Shown here: piece by piece, positions 37,154 through 44,485 of the stretch
Layout: every line of letters starts with the position of its first letter
Position numbering within the stretch: the stretch's first letter is position 1
DNA from: Prochlorococcus sp. AH-736-L23
Lineage (GTDB): Bacteria; Cyanobacteriota; Cyanobacteriia; PCC-6307; Cyanobiaceae
Assembly (NCBI GenBank): GCA_028141225.1
Contig: JAOIPS010000010.1
Coordinates: 1-44,945 of the forward strand
Reading direction: 5' to 3'
DNA: 44,945 nucleotides
Position numbers and translations under genes: made by a program
The notes under the pieces: model-generated
What the model was told of the DNA's origin: nothing
The model's database searches: none
What the model saw: the letters and a program-made list of their open reading frames with translations, nothing else

Positions 37154-37594
37154 TTAATCTTTAATACTCAAATATCCAATAATTCCTTCAAGAGCTAAGG
37201 AATAACTTGATATGCCGAATCCACTAATAATTCCTATAGCTTTATCTGTAAGAAAAGATTCTTTACGAAAATCTTCTCTACTAAAAATATTTGAAATATG
37301 TAACTCTACAAATGGAATTTTTGATCCGATTAAAGCATCACGAATGGAAATCGAGGTGTGAGTAAAAGCACCAGCGTTAATAAGAATTCCTTGAATCCTG
37401 TTAACTGAATCTTGAATTTTATCAACTATTTCGCCTTCATGATTACTTTGAAAACATTCAAGATTAATACTTTTTTCGTTAGCAACTTTAGTTAAATCTT
37501 TTTCTATATCACTCAATGTTTTATTACCATATATTTCAGGTTCTCTAGTGCCCAATAGATTTAGATTTGGTCCATTTATCAATAAAATATTCAT
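37154..37594 (-). CDS. aroQ: 3-dehydroquinate dehydratase, type II
   Basis: Shikimate pathway dehydratase forming a dodecamer; 146 residues with the chosen start. The signature [18 protein letters not shown] with the catalytic Tyr is at the N-terminus, followed by [26 protein letters not shown] and the catalytic His segment VELHISN. The start at 37594 (MNILLING) gives the family's usual beginning. An ATG at 37660 would add a hydrophobic, Phe-rich stretch of 22 residues that is out of place in a cytoplasmic enzyme. It is probably first in the aroQ - miaE - cobI row. Confidence 0.94.
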   Translation of the reverse strand: MNILLINGPNLNLLGTREPEIYGNKTLSDIEKDLTKVANEKSINLECFQSNHEGEIVDKIQDSVNRIQGILINAGAFTHTSISIRDALIGSKIPFVELHISNIFSREDFRKESFLTDKAIGIISGFGISSYSLALEGIIGYLSIKD

Positions 37595-37696
37595 CATCAA
37601 AAAAGTCTTTTCTTTACAAATGCTATCTAGAAAGAAACAAAAAAACCAAAACAATTTCACACAAAGTGTCCATTAACTGATAAGTTCAAATAGTGG

Positions 37697-37778
37697 GGGT
37701 CGGTGCCCGAGTGGTTAAAGGGGGCGGACTGTAAATCCGCTGGCTCTGCCTACGTTGGTTCAAATCCAACCCGGCCCA
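37697..37778 (+). tRNA. tRNA-Tyr (GTA)
   Basis: Acceptor stem GGGTCGG pairs with CCGGCCC (one G-T pair), discriminator A at 37778. The anticodon arm is GCGGACTGTAAATCCGC with anticodon GTA, followed by a long variable arm (class II, as in bacterial tRNA-Tyr). The T arm is GTTGG-TTCAAAT-CCAAC. The 3' CCA is not encoded. It lies 10 bases before tRNA-Thr, so the two are probably cotranscribed. Confidence 0.97.
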
Positions 37779-37788
37779 CTTTAAAATT

Positions 37789-37860
<72 letters not shown>

Positions 37861-37920
37861 CTCGCGGAATAGCTTGGTATCAATGAGATTACAACTATCG
37901 CACAAAGAAATTATTCAGAA

Positions 37921-38223
37921 GTGGACGTCCGTTTTCGGGTCCACTTTTCTGGTTTCAGGGCAGATGCAGTCGAAGAGAGAACAATAAAGGTTTTCAGAGA
38001 TGTCCCAATAACCCTGGAAGAGGCAATCAATGAATATATAAATGGTCCTCTGCTTTTGCACCGAAGTGCGGAGAATGAGAAATATCCACTTAAAGTGACT
38101 GCAGAAAGCTGGCTTGGAGATATTCCACTTAAAGACCTGCAGATAAAGCACTTTGCAGTCTGTAGAGATGAACGATTACTGAAGGTAAAACCAAATACAG
38201 TGATGAGAGAACTGAGAATTTAG
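37921..38223 (+). pseudogene. Truncated tyrosine-recombinase (integrase) remnant
   Basis: The frame, open from about 37873 and with a GTG at 37921, encodes 100 residues that resemble the N-terminal, core-binding part of phage-type integrases: ITLEEAINEYINGP, SWLGDIPLKDLQIKHFAVCR and DERLLKVKPNTVMRELRI. Intact integrases continue from the RELxxL helix into the catalytic domain with its RxxH and Tyr residues. Here a TAG follows at once and no catalytic domain is seen. A weak trace (YNWDLRDQ) lies in frame after the stop. It begins directly downstream of tRNA-Thr, the usual place for an integrase gene. The fragment is probably inactive. Confidence 0.7.
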
Positions 38224-38306
38224 ATAAATCGTTGCTATAACTGGGATCTCAGAGATCAGCATTTTGCCTTAAATTCATATATATTTAACAGATATTGTCT
38301 TTAGTA

Positions 38307-38498
38307 ATGTCACTATCGTCATACCGGATGCACAGAATATATCTTGCAGCGACCATGAATTATGGTCTGGGTTCTGATGATCCTGAAGAGTTGGCCTACT
38401 ACAACAAAATCAGAAAAGAGATGGCTGATATGAAAAAGAACTCAGTTAAAAACGGGATACCCCTAAATTGGGATACCCCAGAAGGAATGGATAAATGA
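38307..38498 (+). CDS. Small hypothetical protein, 63 aa
   Basis: Not recognised. The ATG at 38307 (MSLSSYRMHRIY) is preferred to the TTG at 38295. The protein has an aromatic/basic N-terminus, then GLGSDDPEELAYYNKIRKEMADMKKN, which predicts a charged helix, and ends NWDTPEGMDK. There is no membrane span. It lies between the integrase remnant and a run of tiny genes in the same direction. The final ATGA overlaps a 20-codon frame that I do not call as a gene. Confidence 0.45.
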   Translation: MSLSSYRMHRIYLAATMNYGLGSDDPEELAYYNKIRKEMADMKKNSVKNGIPLNWDTPEGMDK

Positions 38499-38720
38499 AC
38501 CTGAAAACTTTTTTATCAATTGATGGGAGTTTGATGCTTATTGGTCTACTTTATTGATGATTCTTAAAGGCAAAAATTGATCAAGATTAACAATTTTACC
38601 CATATTTAAATTCAATTGTTGATCCTTTATCCGTATATGGGAGTACCTCAAACCGTACATTTTTATTAGTCGAATGGTCTCACTAACTAGTTAGAACATA
38701 GATGTAGTCGTCATGAGCAA

Positions 38721-38858
38721 ATGTCTACGAAATCCACACTAAAAGAACATTATAAATCTGAGATTGAAGAAAGATCAGAAGAAGAACTTCTTGAGGAAGA
38801 AATCAGGAATCAGCAAACATTGGATAGCTTTGTTGAATCTGATAAAAACTGGAGCTGA
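38721..38858 (+). CDS. Very small acidic protein, 45 aa
   Basis: ATG at 38721, TGA at 38856-38858. The product is strongly acidic and helical in character (SEIEERSEEELLEEEIRNQQ), with a polar end (SFVESDKNWS). No family is recognised. It lies 31 bases upstream of the next small gene in the same direction. The consistent Glu-rich helix argues for a real coding sequence, but length and composition alone are weak evidence. Confidence 0.45.
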   Translation: MSTKSTLKEHYKSEIEERSEEELLEEEIRNQQTLDSFVESDKNWS

Positions 38859-38889
38859 TTAAATTTATTTATTTATTTAGGAGAAAGTT

Positions 38890-39075
38890 ATGAACTTAAA
38901 AAGATCACCATTCTCAATTCTGGACAAAGACAAAAGAGAAATGGATTATATCAAAGGAGTTTACAGGAGAAAAATTCAAGCTGAAATTGAATCTTATAAA
39001 GATCCCGAAGACGAAGATAAGAGAGATACAATCGAAGCTCAAGATGTTTTGATGCTTGATAGGATTTCAATTTAG
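38890..39075 (+). CDS. Small charged hypothetical protein, 61 aa
   Basis: ATG at 38890 preceded by AGGAGAAAG about 6 bases upstream, one of the best ribosome-binding sites in the window. The product has a KxxPFSxLDKDKREMDY start, a basic helix (YRRKIQAEIESYKDPED) and an acidic end (EDKRDTIEAQDVLML). It has no membrane span and no recognised family. Its stop overlaps the stop of the convergent gene at 39072 by 4 bases. It is probably cotranscribed with the 45-residue gene upstream. Confidence 0.6.
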   Translation: MNLKRSPFSILDKDKREMDYIKGVYRRKIQAEIESYKDPEDEDKRDTIEAQDVLMLDRISI

Positions 39076-39323
39076 TTATCATTTTTCTTCTTCTTATCTT
39101 TCTTCTTCTTTACCTTTTCATAAACCTCATCAGCCTTCTGTTCAATATTGTCAAGCTTATTTAAGATTTCTTTTTTAGCTTCTGCTTTTTCTTCTTTAAC
39201 TACGGTATCACTTAACTCAATAATTTTAACTGGCTCTCTTTTAACTACAGTATATTTTGTCTCTTCAGTTTTAATTCCAAAATTACCTTTAATAAAATTG
39301 GCTATAAAAATAAGAATAGGCAC
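39072..39323 (-). CDS. N-terminally anchored lysine-rich protein, 83 aa, GTG start
   Basis: Start is GTG at 39323. A short hydrophobic N-terminus (about 1-12, PILIFIANFI) is followed by a Lys/Glu-rich region: YTVVKREPVKIIELSDTVV, a predicted helix (EKAEAKKEILNKLDNIEQK) and a tail of nearly all lysine and aspartate/asparagine (KKKKDKKKKNDN). It would sit at a membrane with a long charged cytoplasmic tail. No family is recognised. It is convergent with the 61-aa gene. Low complexity lowers confidence. Confidence 0.5.
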   Translation of the reverse strand: MPILIFIANFIKGNFGIKTEETKYTVVKREPVKIIELSDTVVKEEKAEAKKEILNKLDNIEQKADEVYEKVKKKKDKKKKNDN

Positions 39324-39508
39324 ATGAGCTAAACAGCCTATTTCTTTCTTGTTTCTGAATAAGCCATTTAATAGTTAATATAACTGAGATATTTAAGCAT
39401 AAATTTGATTTTTAATTCGTTTTATTAAGCCAATAACCATTAATAATCATTTCTTGATTCGTAGATCAATAATCTTGCTATTAATTGATAAGAGACTTTT
39501 TTTATTAA

Positions 39509-39598
39509 ATGCCATTAGACGTATTTCTAATGAACATGTGTGTTGTAGTTATAGCATTGCTTATCAGAAGAGAAATCAAACTTAAGAAGGCGAGATAA
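39509..39598 (+). CDS. Tiny membrane peptide, 29 aa
   Basis: ATG at 39509, TAA at 39596-39598. The sequence is one hydrophobic segment (VFLMNMCVVVIALLI) followed by a basic end (RREIKLKKAR), a single-span peptide with a cytoplasmic C-terminus. The next tiny membrane gene begins 3 bases after its stop, which suggests a two-gene unit. There is no homology evidence; it is called because of the consistent topology and tight spacing. Confidence 0.4.
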   Translation: MPLDVFLMNMCVVVIALLIRREIKLKKAR

Positions 39599-39601
39599 AT
39601 C

Positions 39602-39721
39602 ATGAAAACGCAAATTTTTAAAGAGCAATACATTCCAAATATCCATGCCATTACTCTTTTACTAATGCTTCTTCTATGTCTATGGTTACCTCTAGCATTA
39701 AGGTTCTTATTAATAATTTAG
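39602..39721 (+). CDS. Tiny membrane protein, 39 aa
   Basis: ATG at 39602, TAG at 39719-39721. A polar N-terminus (MKTQIFKEQYIPNIH) is followed by a long hydrophobic stretch (AITLLLMLLLCLWLPLALRF) and LLII, a single membrane span reaching the C-terminus. Upstream AAGAAGGCGAG lies inside the end of the preceding 29-codon gene and could serve as ribosome-binding site. No known family. Its layout recalls small photosystem or cytochrome subunits, but I can match it to none. Confidence 0.5.
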   Translation: MKTQIFKEQYIPNIHAITLLLMLLLCLWLPLALRFLLII

Positions 39722-39843
39722 TCAAATTAATTAGTTAATACTCTTATCCTTAAACTCTGGTATATCCAAATTTTGTTTTAAAGATCTTATTTGGAACTCC
39801 TGTTTCGTATTATTTGTATAGATTTAAATAGTTAGTGTTTCGG

Positions 39844-40128
39844 CTACTCAGAAACCCAACTTGTGATTTTCGTTGTGCTATAAATATGCCCTCCAGATTC
39901 TATATTCTTAATGGTTTCAGGATCTGAAAAAACATGCTTAGCCACACCTTCTTCAGCTTGATGAATAACAATCACTTCTTTTGGATCAATTAAACTTTTG
40001 CCACGATATAGAGGAGTAAGTCCTACCGTTTTATGAAATGCATCTATCTCTGGACTATCAAACATTTTTACCCATTCCTCAAATGTATTTGAAAGTTTAA
40101 AGGTGAAAACAGTAGTTTCAATAGTCAT
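39844..40128 (-). CDS. DUF3764 family protein, 94 aa
   Basis: A small soluble protein of 94 residues: TTVFTFKLSNTFEEWVKMF, LTPLYRGKSLIDPKEVIVI, HQAEEGVAKHVFSDPETI, GGHIYSTTKITSWV. I recognise this as the DUF3764 family common in Prochlorococcus and marine Synechococcus. The beta-alpha-beta pattern suggests a dimeric ferredoxin-like (ABM-like) fold. The function is unknown. It lies 56 bases downstream of the 117-residue ABM-like gene on the same strand, so the two may be cotranscribed. Confidence 0.75.
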   Translation of the reverse strand: MTIETTVFTFKLSNTFEEWVKMFDSPEIDAFHKTVGLTPLYRGKSLIDPKEVIVIHQAEEGVAKHVFSDPETIKNIESGGHIYSTTKITSWVSE

Positions 40129-40184
40129 AAAAAAAAGCTAATTGCTATTTATTTTAAATCGACTGTCAATCTATATAATCTTAA

Positions 40185-40538
40185 TCAGAATCCAGATATT
40201 GCTTCATAGAAATCAGCGTCTGGGAGTATTTCCTTCAAGAGTTCAATCTCCTTGGCAGGGCCTTGGACCTGCACAGTAATATCTGACACTTCAAAAAGCT
40301 TGGGAATCATATGTCCCATATTTTTGAGATGAAATAGAGCGGCTGCACCATCTTTATATGCCTCTCTTACATAAGCCTTATCTGACCCGCATGTAGTGAT
40401 ATTAAAAAAAAGGCAGTCAGGTTCATTAGCTTTTGTCAGTACCAAAATTTCTTCCAAAAGAGCTATGCACTGGTCCATCTTCCCATCCTTGATTGTGAAG
40501 TGGGGATGGATAGAAACCATGGTTGTATCGAGAGACAT
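40185..40538 (-). CDS. ABM-like ferredoxin-fold protein, 117 aa
   Basis: A 117-residue protein similar to antibiotic-biosynthesis-monooxygenase-domain proteins. The first strand is SIHPHFTIKDGK, a helix QCIALLEEILVLTKANEPDC and strand LFFNIT follow, then YVREAYKDGAAALFHLKNMGH, in which the conserved E-x-Y-x-D/A pattern and the histidine helix are visible. Many such proteins act on quinols, haem or unknown redox substrates, and some have no enzyme activity. The substrate here is unknown. It is upstream of the DUF3764 gene, which may share the fold. Confidence 0.65.
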   Translation of the reverse strand: MSLDTTMVSIHPHFTIKDGKMDQCIALLEEILVLTKANEPDCLFFNITTCGSDKAYVREAYKDGAAALFHLKNMGHMIPKLFEVSDITVQVQGPAKEIELLKEILPDADFYEAISGF

Positions 40539-40678
40539 GAATTTATAGATATTTCTCCTATCTTTTTAGCAACTAATCTTCATGAACAATTGAAAAATGT
40601 AGATTATCTAAAAATTAAGAATTTTAATTTGGTATCACATGTACCGTTTATAGGTTTTTAAGAAGCTATTAATTGGAT

Positions 40679-40861
40679 ATGAGTTATTTTGCTGAACCAA
40701 ACCATATTGAATATGATGCATGGTTCGATGAAAACATCGACCCAGTGGATCTTGTGAATTACTCAGATGAAAAGGAGTTCAGTGATTCGGTACACTTTAA
40801 ATTCCATAAGATGTCCACTAGAAATTTAACGATTGGGGCTTCTGACAATTTTCACTGGTGA
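40679..40861 (+). CDS. Small acidic hypothetical protein, 60 aa
   Basis: ATG at 40679 (MSYFAEPNHIEYDAWF), chosen over a TTG two codons upstream. The protein is acidic and aromatic-rich, with no cysteine or membrane span: YDAWFDENIDPVDLVNYSDE, then FKFHKMSTRNLTIGASDNFHW. No family recognised. It is divergent from the ABM-like gene (140 bases) and convergent with the 125-residue gene. Confidence 0.45.
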   Translation: MSYFAEPNHIEYDAWFDENIDPVDLVNYSDEKEFSDSVHFKFHKMSTRNLTIGASDNFHW

Positions 40862-40897
40862 GTAAAAGATTTTTAACTTTATAGATATTAATGAATC

Positions 40898-41275
40898 TTA
40901 TGCAGAATATGTTCCATCACTTTCTCTTCTTGCCTTAGCTAATACAATTTCATCTACAACTTTTTCGATCATGTAAGCACTTTTTTTGCCAAGGCATTTT
41001 TCTTTTTTAATGCTCTCAAAATCATTTGGGATTAAATCATTATGTTCACAACAATCGCATTTAACATCAATTTTCATACCTCTGAAAACCTCCAAAGCCC
41101 TAGAAAAAATCCATTGCTGAACTGAAATACTTTCCCAACTATCAAAATTAGACCATTTATCAAAATCCCTATTAAGAATGCCTTTTAATCCATCAGCCTG
41201 ATTTAAATATACTAGGTGTGAATCTTTTCTTGGTTCATCATTAATACCAATTGTTTTGACAGAATTTTGATTCAT
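40898..41275 (-). CDS. Hypothetical protein with a CDCC motif, 125 aa
   Basis: Not recognised. The 125 residues include a Trp-rich middle (FDKWSNFDSWESISVQQW), then VFRGMKIDVKCDCCEHNDL with three closely spaced cysteines, a fourth at KEKCLGKK, and a C-terminal helix (YMIEKVVDEIVLAKARRESD). The cysteines could bind a metal, but the spacing fits no zinc motif I know. There is no signal peptide. It is upstream of the DUF985 cupin gene on the opposite side of a 70-base gap and transcribed away from it. Confidence 0.6.
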   Translation of the reverse strand: MNQNSVKTIGINDEPRKDSHLVYLNQADGLKGILNRDFDKWSNFDSWESISVQQWIFSRALEVFRGMKIDVKCDCCEHNDLIPNDFESIKKEKCLGKKSAYMIEKVVDEIVLAKARRESDGTYSA

Positions 41276-41345
41276 TAAATATAGATTAATTAAGTTGCCC
41301 TATAAATCTAAAGGATAGTTTCACTAATATAAACGAAAAAATGTC

Positions 41346-41813
41346 TTAAATAAGATTATTAATTGCTTTATCTAATCTAGAAATATGATTTGTATTTCTG
41401 AGCAATTCAAAATCATTAAAATCAAAGCCTGGGCCAACACAACAACTCACTAAAGTAAATTCGCCTGAGCTTTTTGCAGCTTGCCAATATCCAGCTGGGA
41501 TCATTTCTATTGGATTATTGGAATCTAAAATTAAATTTCTTATTAACTTATTATCATCATCTAGGCACCATAAATGCAAAGGATCACCCCTTAGATAAAT
41601 CCAAATTTCATCTGCATTTTTGACTCTGTGCCAAGCACTTTTTGCATCTCTCTCCAAAAGATAATAAATTCCCGTAATAAAGTTTCTAATTTGGCCGTCT
41701 TCCCTTATTAGAGAATTCTTACTCCTTACTATCTCTCTAAACCATCCACCTTCAGGATGAGGAAATAAATTGAATTGTTTAATTATTTCTATATTTTTTT
41801 TATTAGGATTCAC
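41346..41813 (-). CDS. DUF985 cupin-fold protein, 155 aa
   Basis: Cupin superfamily protein of the DUF985 (Cupin_5) type. The signature start is FNLFPHPEGGWFREIVRS, with GIYYLLERDAKSAWHRVKNADEIWIYLRG (metal-site His and Glu strands), PAGYWQAAKSSGEFTLVSC and CVGPGFDFNDFELL. Members form beta-barrel dimers; some are linked to sugar or metabolite epimerisation, and the role here is unknown. The 155 residues are a normal length. It belongs to the accessory segment after tRNA-Thr. Confidence 0.88.
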   Translation of the reverse strand: MNPNKKNIEIIKQFNLFPHPEGGWFREIVRSKNSLIREDGQIRNFITGIYYLLERDAKSAWHRVKNADEIWIYLRGDPLHLWCLDDDNKLIRNLILDSNNPIEMIPAGYWQAAKSSGEFTLVSCCVGPGFDFNDFELLRNTNHISRLDKAINNLI

Positions 41814-41895
41814 ATCACAAAAATATCTTTTAGATTTCTCTTATAATTAAAAGCTAAATGAAAATAAATCAAAATAAACTATATTTTCTAAAAAA

Positions 41896-42039
41896 TTAAG
41901 CACAAATAACTGACAAATCTACAAAATTTTTATTTTCATCTGCCAGTTCAGTAATGATTCTATTGAGCCATTCAGAAGTCGTTTCACAATAGCCTACATT
42001 TAAAATAGTTTTTTGCTTTGCTGTTTCTTCTTTATTCAT
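41896..42039 (-). CDS. Very small hypothetical protein, 47 aa
   Basis: ATG at 42039, TAA ending at 41896. The sequence is MNKEETAKQKTILNVGYCE, TTSEWLNRIITELADENKN, FVDLSVICA: a soluble protein with two cysteines, one near the end. No family recognised. It fills part of the 408-base interval between the DUF985 gene and the 61-residue gene; the rest of that interval is AT-rich with no other coding signal seen. Confidence 0.45.
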   Translation of the reverse strand: MNKEETAKQKTILNVGYCETTSEWLNRIITELADENKNFVDLSVICA

Positions 42040-42221
42040 AGTTAAAGTATTTTTTTATAAATTAGTCTTTAATTAAATCTATGTGAATAAGTCTTAATTA
42101 CTATCTATTTTAAAAAGTCGTATTTAATACATATTTAAGAACTGCTAGTAAACAAATAAAATTAAATCGTTGACAAGAAAATGTATACAAGTAAGAGTAG
42201 AAAAAATTTATTATTTAACCT

Positions 42222-42407
42222 ATGAATAACATCAAGATTGAGGAATTGATGAAAGTAAGGTTCGATGGTATTGCTAATAGAATTGGGCAATTAAGCAAAA
42301 GGGAAAGTGAGTCTTTATTACTTGAGCATCTTGAGTGGTTGGAGGGAGGATGGGAGACTGAAGAAATCTTATTTTTAAAAAAGCCCTACAGAAAATGGTG
42401 GTTCTAA
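42222..42407 (+). CDS. Small conserved picocyanobacterial protein, 61 aa
   Basis: 61 residues from ATG 42222: MNNIKIEELMKVRFDGIANR, IGQLSKRESESLLLEHLEWL, EGGWETEEILFLKKPYRKWW. Helical and soluble, with a basic Trp-rich C-terminus. I associate similar sequences with small Prochlorococcus hypotheticals; the function is unknown. Upstream is a perfect TTGACA (42170-42175) but no matching -10 at proper spacing beyond weak TAAGAG. It converges with thiD, 18 bases between stops. Confidence 0.6.
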   Translation: MNNIKIEELMKVRFDGIANRIGQLSKRESESLLLEHLEWLEGGWETEEILFLKKPYRKWWF

Positions 42408-42425
42408 CTCCACTTCTAAAAATAA

Positions 42426-43205
42426 TTAATGATGGCCTAAGGGACCAGGGCCAGATCCTATTTTATAAGAATTATATAAACATTTCTCAACAAATAATTT
42501 CGCTTTTTGTATGGAATCAAATAGATCAAAACCTAAAGTCTTGTAACCACAAATAGCAGCACTCAAAGTACAGCCGCTACCGTGGGTATTTTTTGTATTT
42601 ATAAAATTATTAAATAGCCACTCTTTTCTACCATTTAAATCAAGAAAAAAATCCTTCCCTTTCATATCTTTTAAACCGCCACCTTTTATAAGTACCGCTT
42701 TAGCTCCAAGACCAATAATTTTTCTTGCTGAATTTTCGATATCTTCTTTACTCCTTATTTCTAAACCAGAAAGTAGATTTGCTTCATAAATATTTGGAGT
42801 TACCAAATCAGCAATTGGTAATAAGAGTTTTTTATAAGCATTAATAGCAGAATCTTCCAGTAATTTAGAACCAGTTCTTGTAACCATTACTGGGTCAATA
42901 ATTTTGGTTATGTTGTATGTATTTAATTTTGAAGCAGTATCATTAATTATCCTTTCATTTAATAACATTCCAGTTTTTAAGGCATCAATACCAAAATCAG
43001 CAAATAAAGTATCTAACTGATTTAATAAAGTATTCTTCTCTACTGGTTGAACGCATGTAACCTCTATACTATTTTGTGCGGTAATACATGTAATAACAGA
43101 ACATCCATGTACTTTAAGGGCCATGAAAGTTCGCAAGTCAGCCTGTATACCTGCTCCACCCCCGGAGTCACTTCCGCCTATTGATAGTGCAATTTTAGAA
43201 TACAT
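42426..43205 (-). CDS. thiD: Hydroxymethylpyrimidine/phosphomethylpyrimidine kinase
   Basis: Ribokinase-fold enzyme that phosphorylates HMP and HMP-P in thiamin synthesis; 259 residues. The N-terminal [18 protein letters not shown], the central [10 protein letters not shown] and [12 protein letters not shown], and the anion hole with catalytic Cys in [13 protein letters not shown] are all intact. It lies 49 bases downstream of tenA on the same strand, so tenA-thiD likely form a pyrimidine salvage operon. No TPP riboswitch-like leader is seen upstream of tenA. Confidence 0.95.
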   Translation of the reverse strand: MYSKIALSIGGSDSGGGAGIQADLRTFMALKVHGCSVITCITAQNSIEVTCVQPVEKNTLLNQLDTLFADFGIDALKTGMLLNERIINDTASKLNTYNITKIIDPVMVTRTGSKLLEDSAINAYKKLLLPIADLVTPNIYEANLLSGLEIRSKEDIENSARKIIGLGAKAVLIKGGGLKDMKGKDFFLDLNGRKEWLFNNFINTKNTHGSGCTLSAAICGYKTLGFDLFDSIQKAKLFVEKCLYNSYKIGSGPGPLGHH

Positions 43206-43254
43206 AATTTATTAACTCGTTTTTGAAAGTACTATAAATAAATTTTAATTTAAA

Positions 43255-43878
43255 TCAGAAATCTGAATATGCATTAAAAAAATCTAACTCCAATTCCATA
43301 GCTCTCCTGTATAAATATTTGGCCTGATTAATATCATATGTTTCTTTATTAGTCTCAATAAGATTTTCAAGTGAATCTGCTAGCTTTTCAAAGCTCTCAT
43401 CAGAATAAGTAATTATCCATTGTTTATATTTGATATCAAAATCCTTCTTATACAAACTTTTTCCTATCCAAGAATAAAGTCGCATACATGGAGTCATTGC
43501 AAACATTATTTCAACGGAGCTAAGTCTTTTGGAAGTATCAGCAAGGAAATCTGTATAATTTTTAGTAGCTTTTTTTATATAGTTGTTAGACAAATCAATA
43601 TCCCATTCTTTTGCGTAAGTTTCATGAAGTATTAACTCCTCTGAAACGCCTATTAAAAGTTCACTCAACTTCCTTATTGAGTACTTATCTTTTGATTTAG
43701 AAACTGCAAGACCATATGCCTGAGCAAAAGTCTCTAAAAAAAAATAATCTTGAGCTAAATATTCTTGAAATATGTTTTTAGGGAGACTTCCATTCTTTAA
43801 TCCTTGAACAAATTTTGTATTTAAACTTAGTAAAGCAATCTCATAATTATCCTCCCAAAGTTGTTTTGTAATTGACAT
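43255..43878 (-). CDS. tenA: TenA family aminopyrimidine aminohydrolase (thiaminase II)
   Basis: All-helical enzyme that hydrolyses degraded thiamin pyrimidines (amino-HMP) to HMP for salvage; 207 residues. QDYFFLETFAQAYGLAVSK is the substrate-binding helix. The catalytic cysteine is in MTPCMRLYSW, matching the LPC-type position of TenA_C proteins, and the late glutamate is in RAMELELDFF. Because the cysteine is present it belongs to the TenA_C rather than TenA_E branch. It is followed by thiD, which would use its product. Confidence 0.92.
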   Translation of the reverse strand: MSITKQLWEDNYEIALLSLNTKFVQGLKNGSLPKNIFQEYLAQDYFFLETFAQAYGLAVSKSKDKYSIRKLSELLIGVSEELILHETYAKEWDIDLSNNYIKKATKNYTDFLADTSKRLSSVEIMFAMTPCMRLYSWIGKSLYKKDFDIKYKQWIITYSDESFEKLADSLENLIETNKETYDINQAKYLYRRAMELELDFFNAYSDF

Positions 43879-44485
43879 AGATATTTATTGAAAAGTTAAA
43901 AATTTTCTTTTTTTAATTTTAATACCTAAGAAATTATTTTTTTTTAAAATTTGTCTAATTAAGAGAAGTTTTCATAAAAATTACCATTTTACTTCTCAAA
44001 AGATCTCTTAAGAATCATAGGGAATTTTGTCTGGTTTTAATCCTCAAGACATGAAAATGGATATTTATTATATTCCAACATCAAGTGGCATTATTTTTAT
44101 ATATCTTATTTAAATCCTGATAATTTTTTGGGGTCATTAAATAAAACTTTTTTTAAACCTAAAATATATAAACAAACCCCAACAAAACTTAAAATAAAAT
44201 CAACATAAAGATATTGCGTCATAGTAATTTGATCTTTATTTATTTATAGCTGATTAGGAAAAATCATGATGTGATTAATTAAACCCAAAAGCAGAAAATA
44301 ATGATCAATAACAGAGTAAATTTGCACATATATAATGCAATATTTTGAATACTAATAAATATCAAATATCTCAAAAGCAATGAATTATTTTTATAAATAT
44401 GCATAAAGTAAATTTTTCTTAAAAATTGATATTATTTTATACATCAAAAAGACCTCAATTTTAGCTATATGTATATTAAAAAACT
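43879..44485. other. AT-rich 607-base intergenic interval
   Basis: Extremely AT-rich. I see one possible tiny gene on the minus strand (44106-44222, listed separately) and no tRNA, strong hairpin, riboswitch or ordered repeat. A 20-codon plus-strand frame at 44051-44113 is too short to call. The interval must hold the divergent promoters of tenA and of the DUF2834 gene, which I cannot place with confidence. Confidence 0.6.
44106..44222 (-). CDS. Possible tiny membrane protein, 38 aa
   Basis: ATG at 44222, TAA at 44106. MTQYLYVDFILSFVGVCLY, then ILGLKKVLFNDPKKLSGFK: one hydrophobic span of about 19 residues (9-27) followed by a basic tail, which fits an inner- or thylakoid-membrane peptide. 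No family recognised. The topology is convincing, but there is no other support. Confidence 0.4.
   Translation of the reverse strand: MTQYLYVDFILSFVGVCLYILGLKKVLFNDPKKLSGFK

Noticed and set aside
37595..37660. N-terminal extension of aroQ that looks like a signal or membrane segment
   Set aside because: Type II dehydroquinases are cytoplasmic and begin at the [10 protein letters not shown] strand; the Phe-rich 22 residues are upstream DNA read in frame.
37915..38151. Minus-strand frame opposite the integrase remnant
   Set aside because: No recognisable protein; the plus-strand integrase similarity explains the open frame.
38495..38557. 20-codon frame MNLKTFLSIDGSLMLIGLLY overlapping the previous stop (ATGA)
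   Set aside because: Hydrophobic and tightly coupled, but too short and without other support to call a gene; it may be the remains of a longer membrane protein.
43879..43970. TPP riboswitch in front of tenA
   Set aside because: The upstream region is almost pure A/T and lacks the conserved CUGAGA and other GC-containing elements of the TPP aptamer.
44051..44113. 20-codon plus-strand frame in the interval before the DUF2834 gene
   Set aside because: Too short, with no ribosome-binding site and overlapping a better minus-strand candidate.
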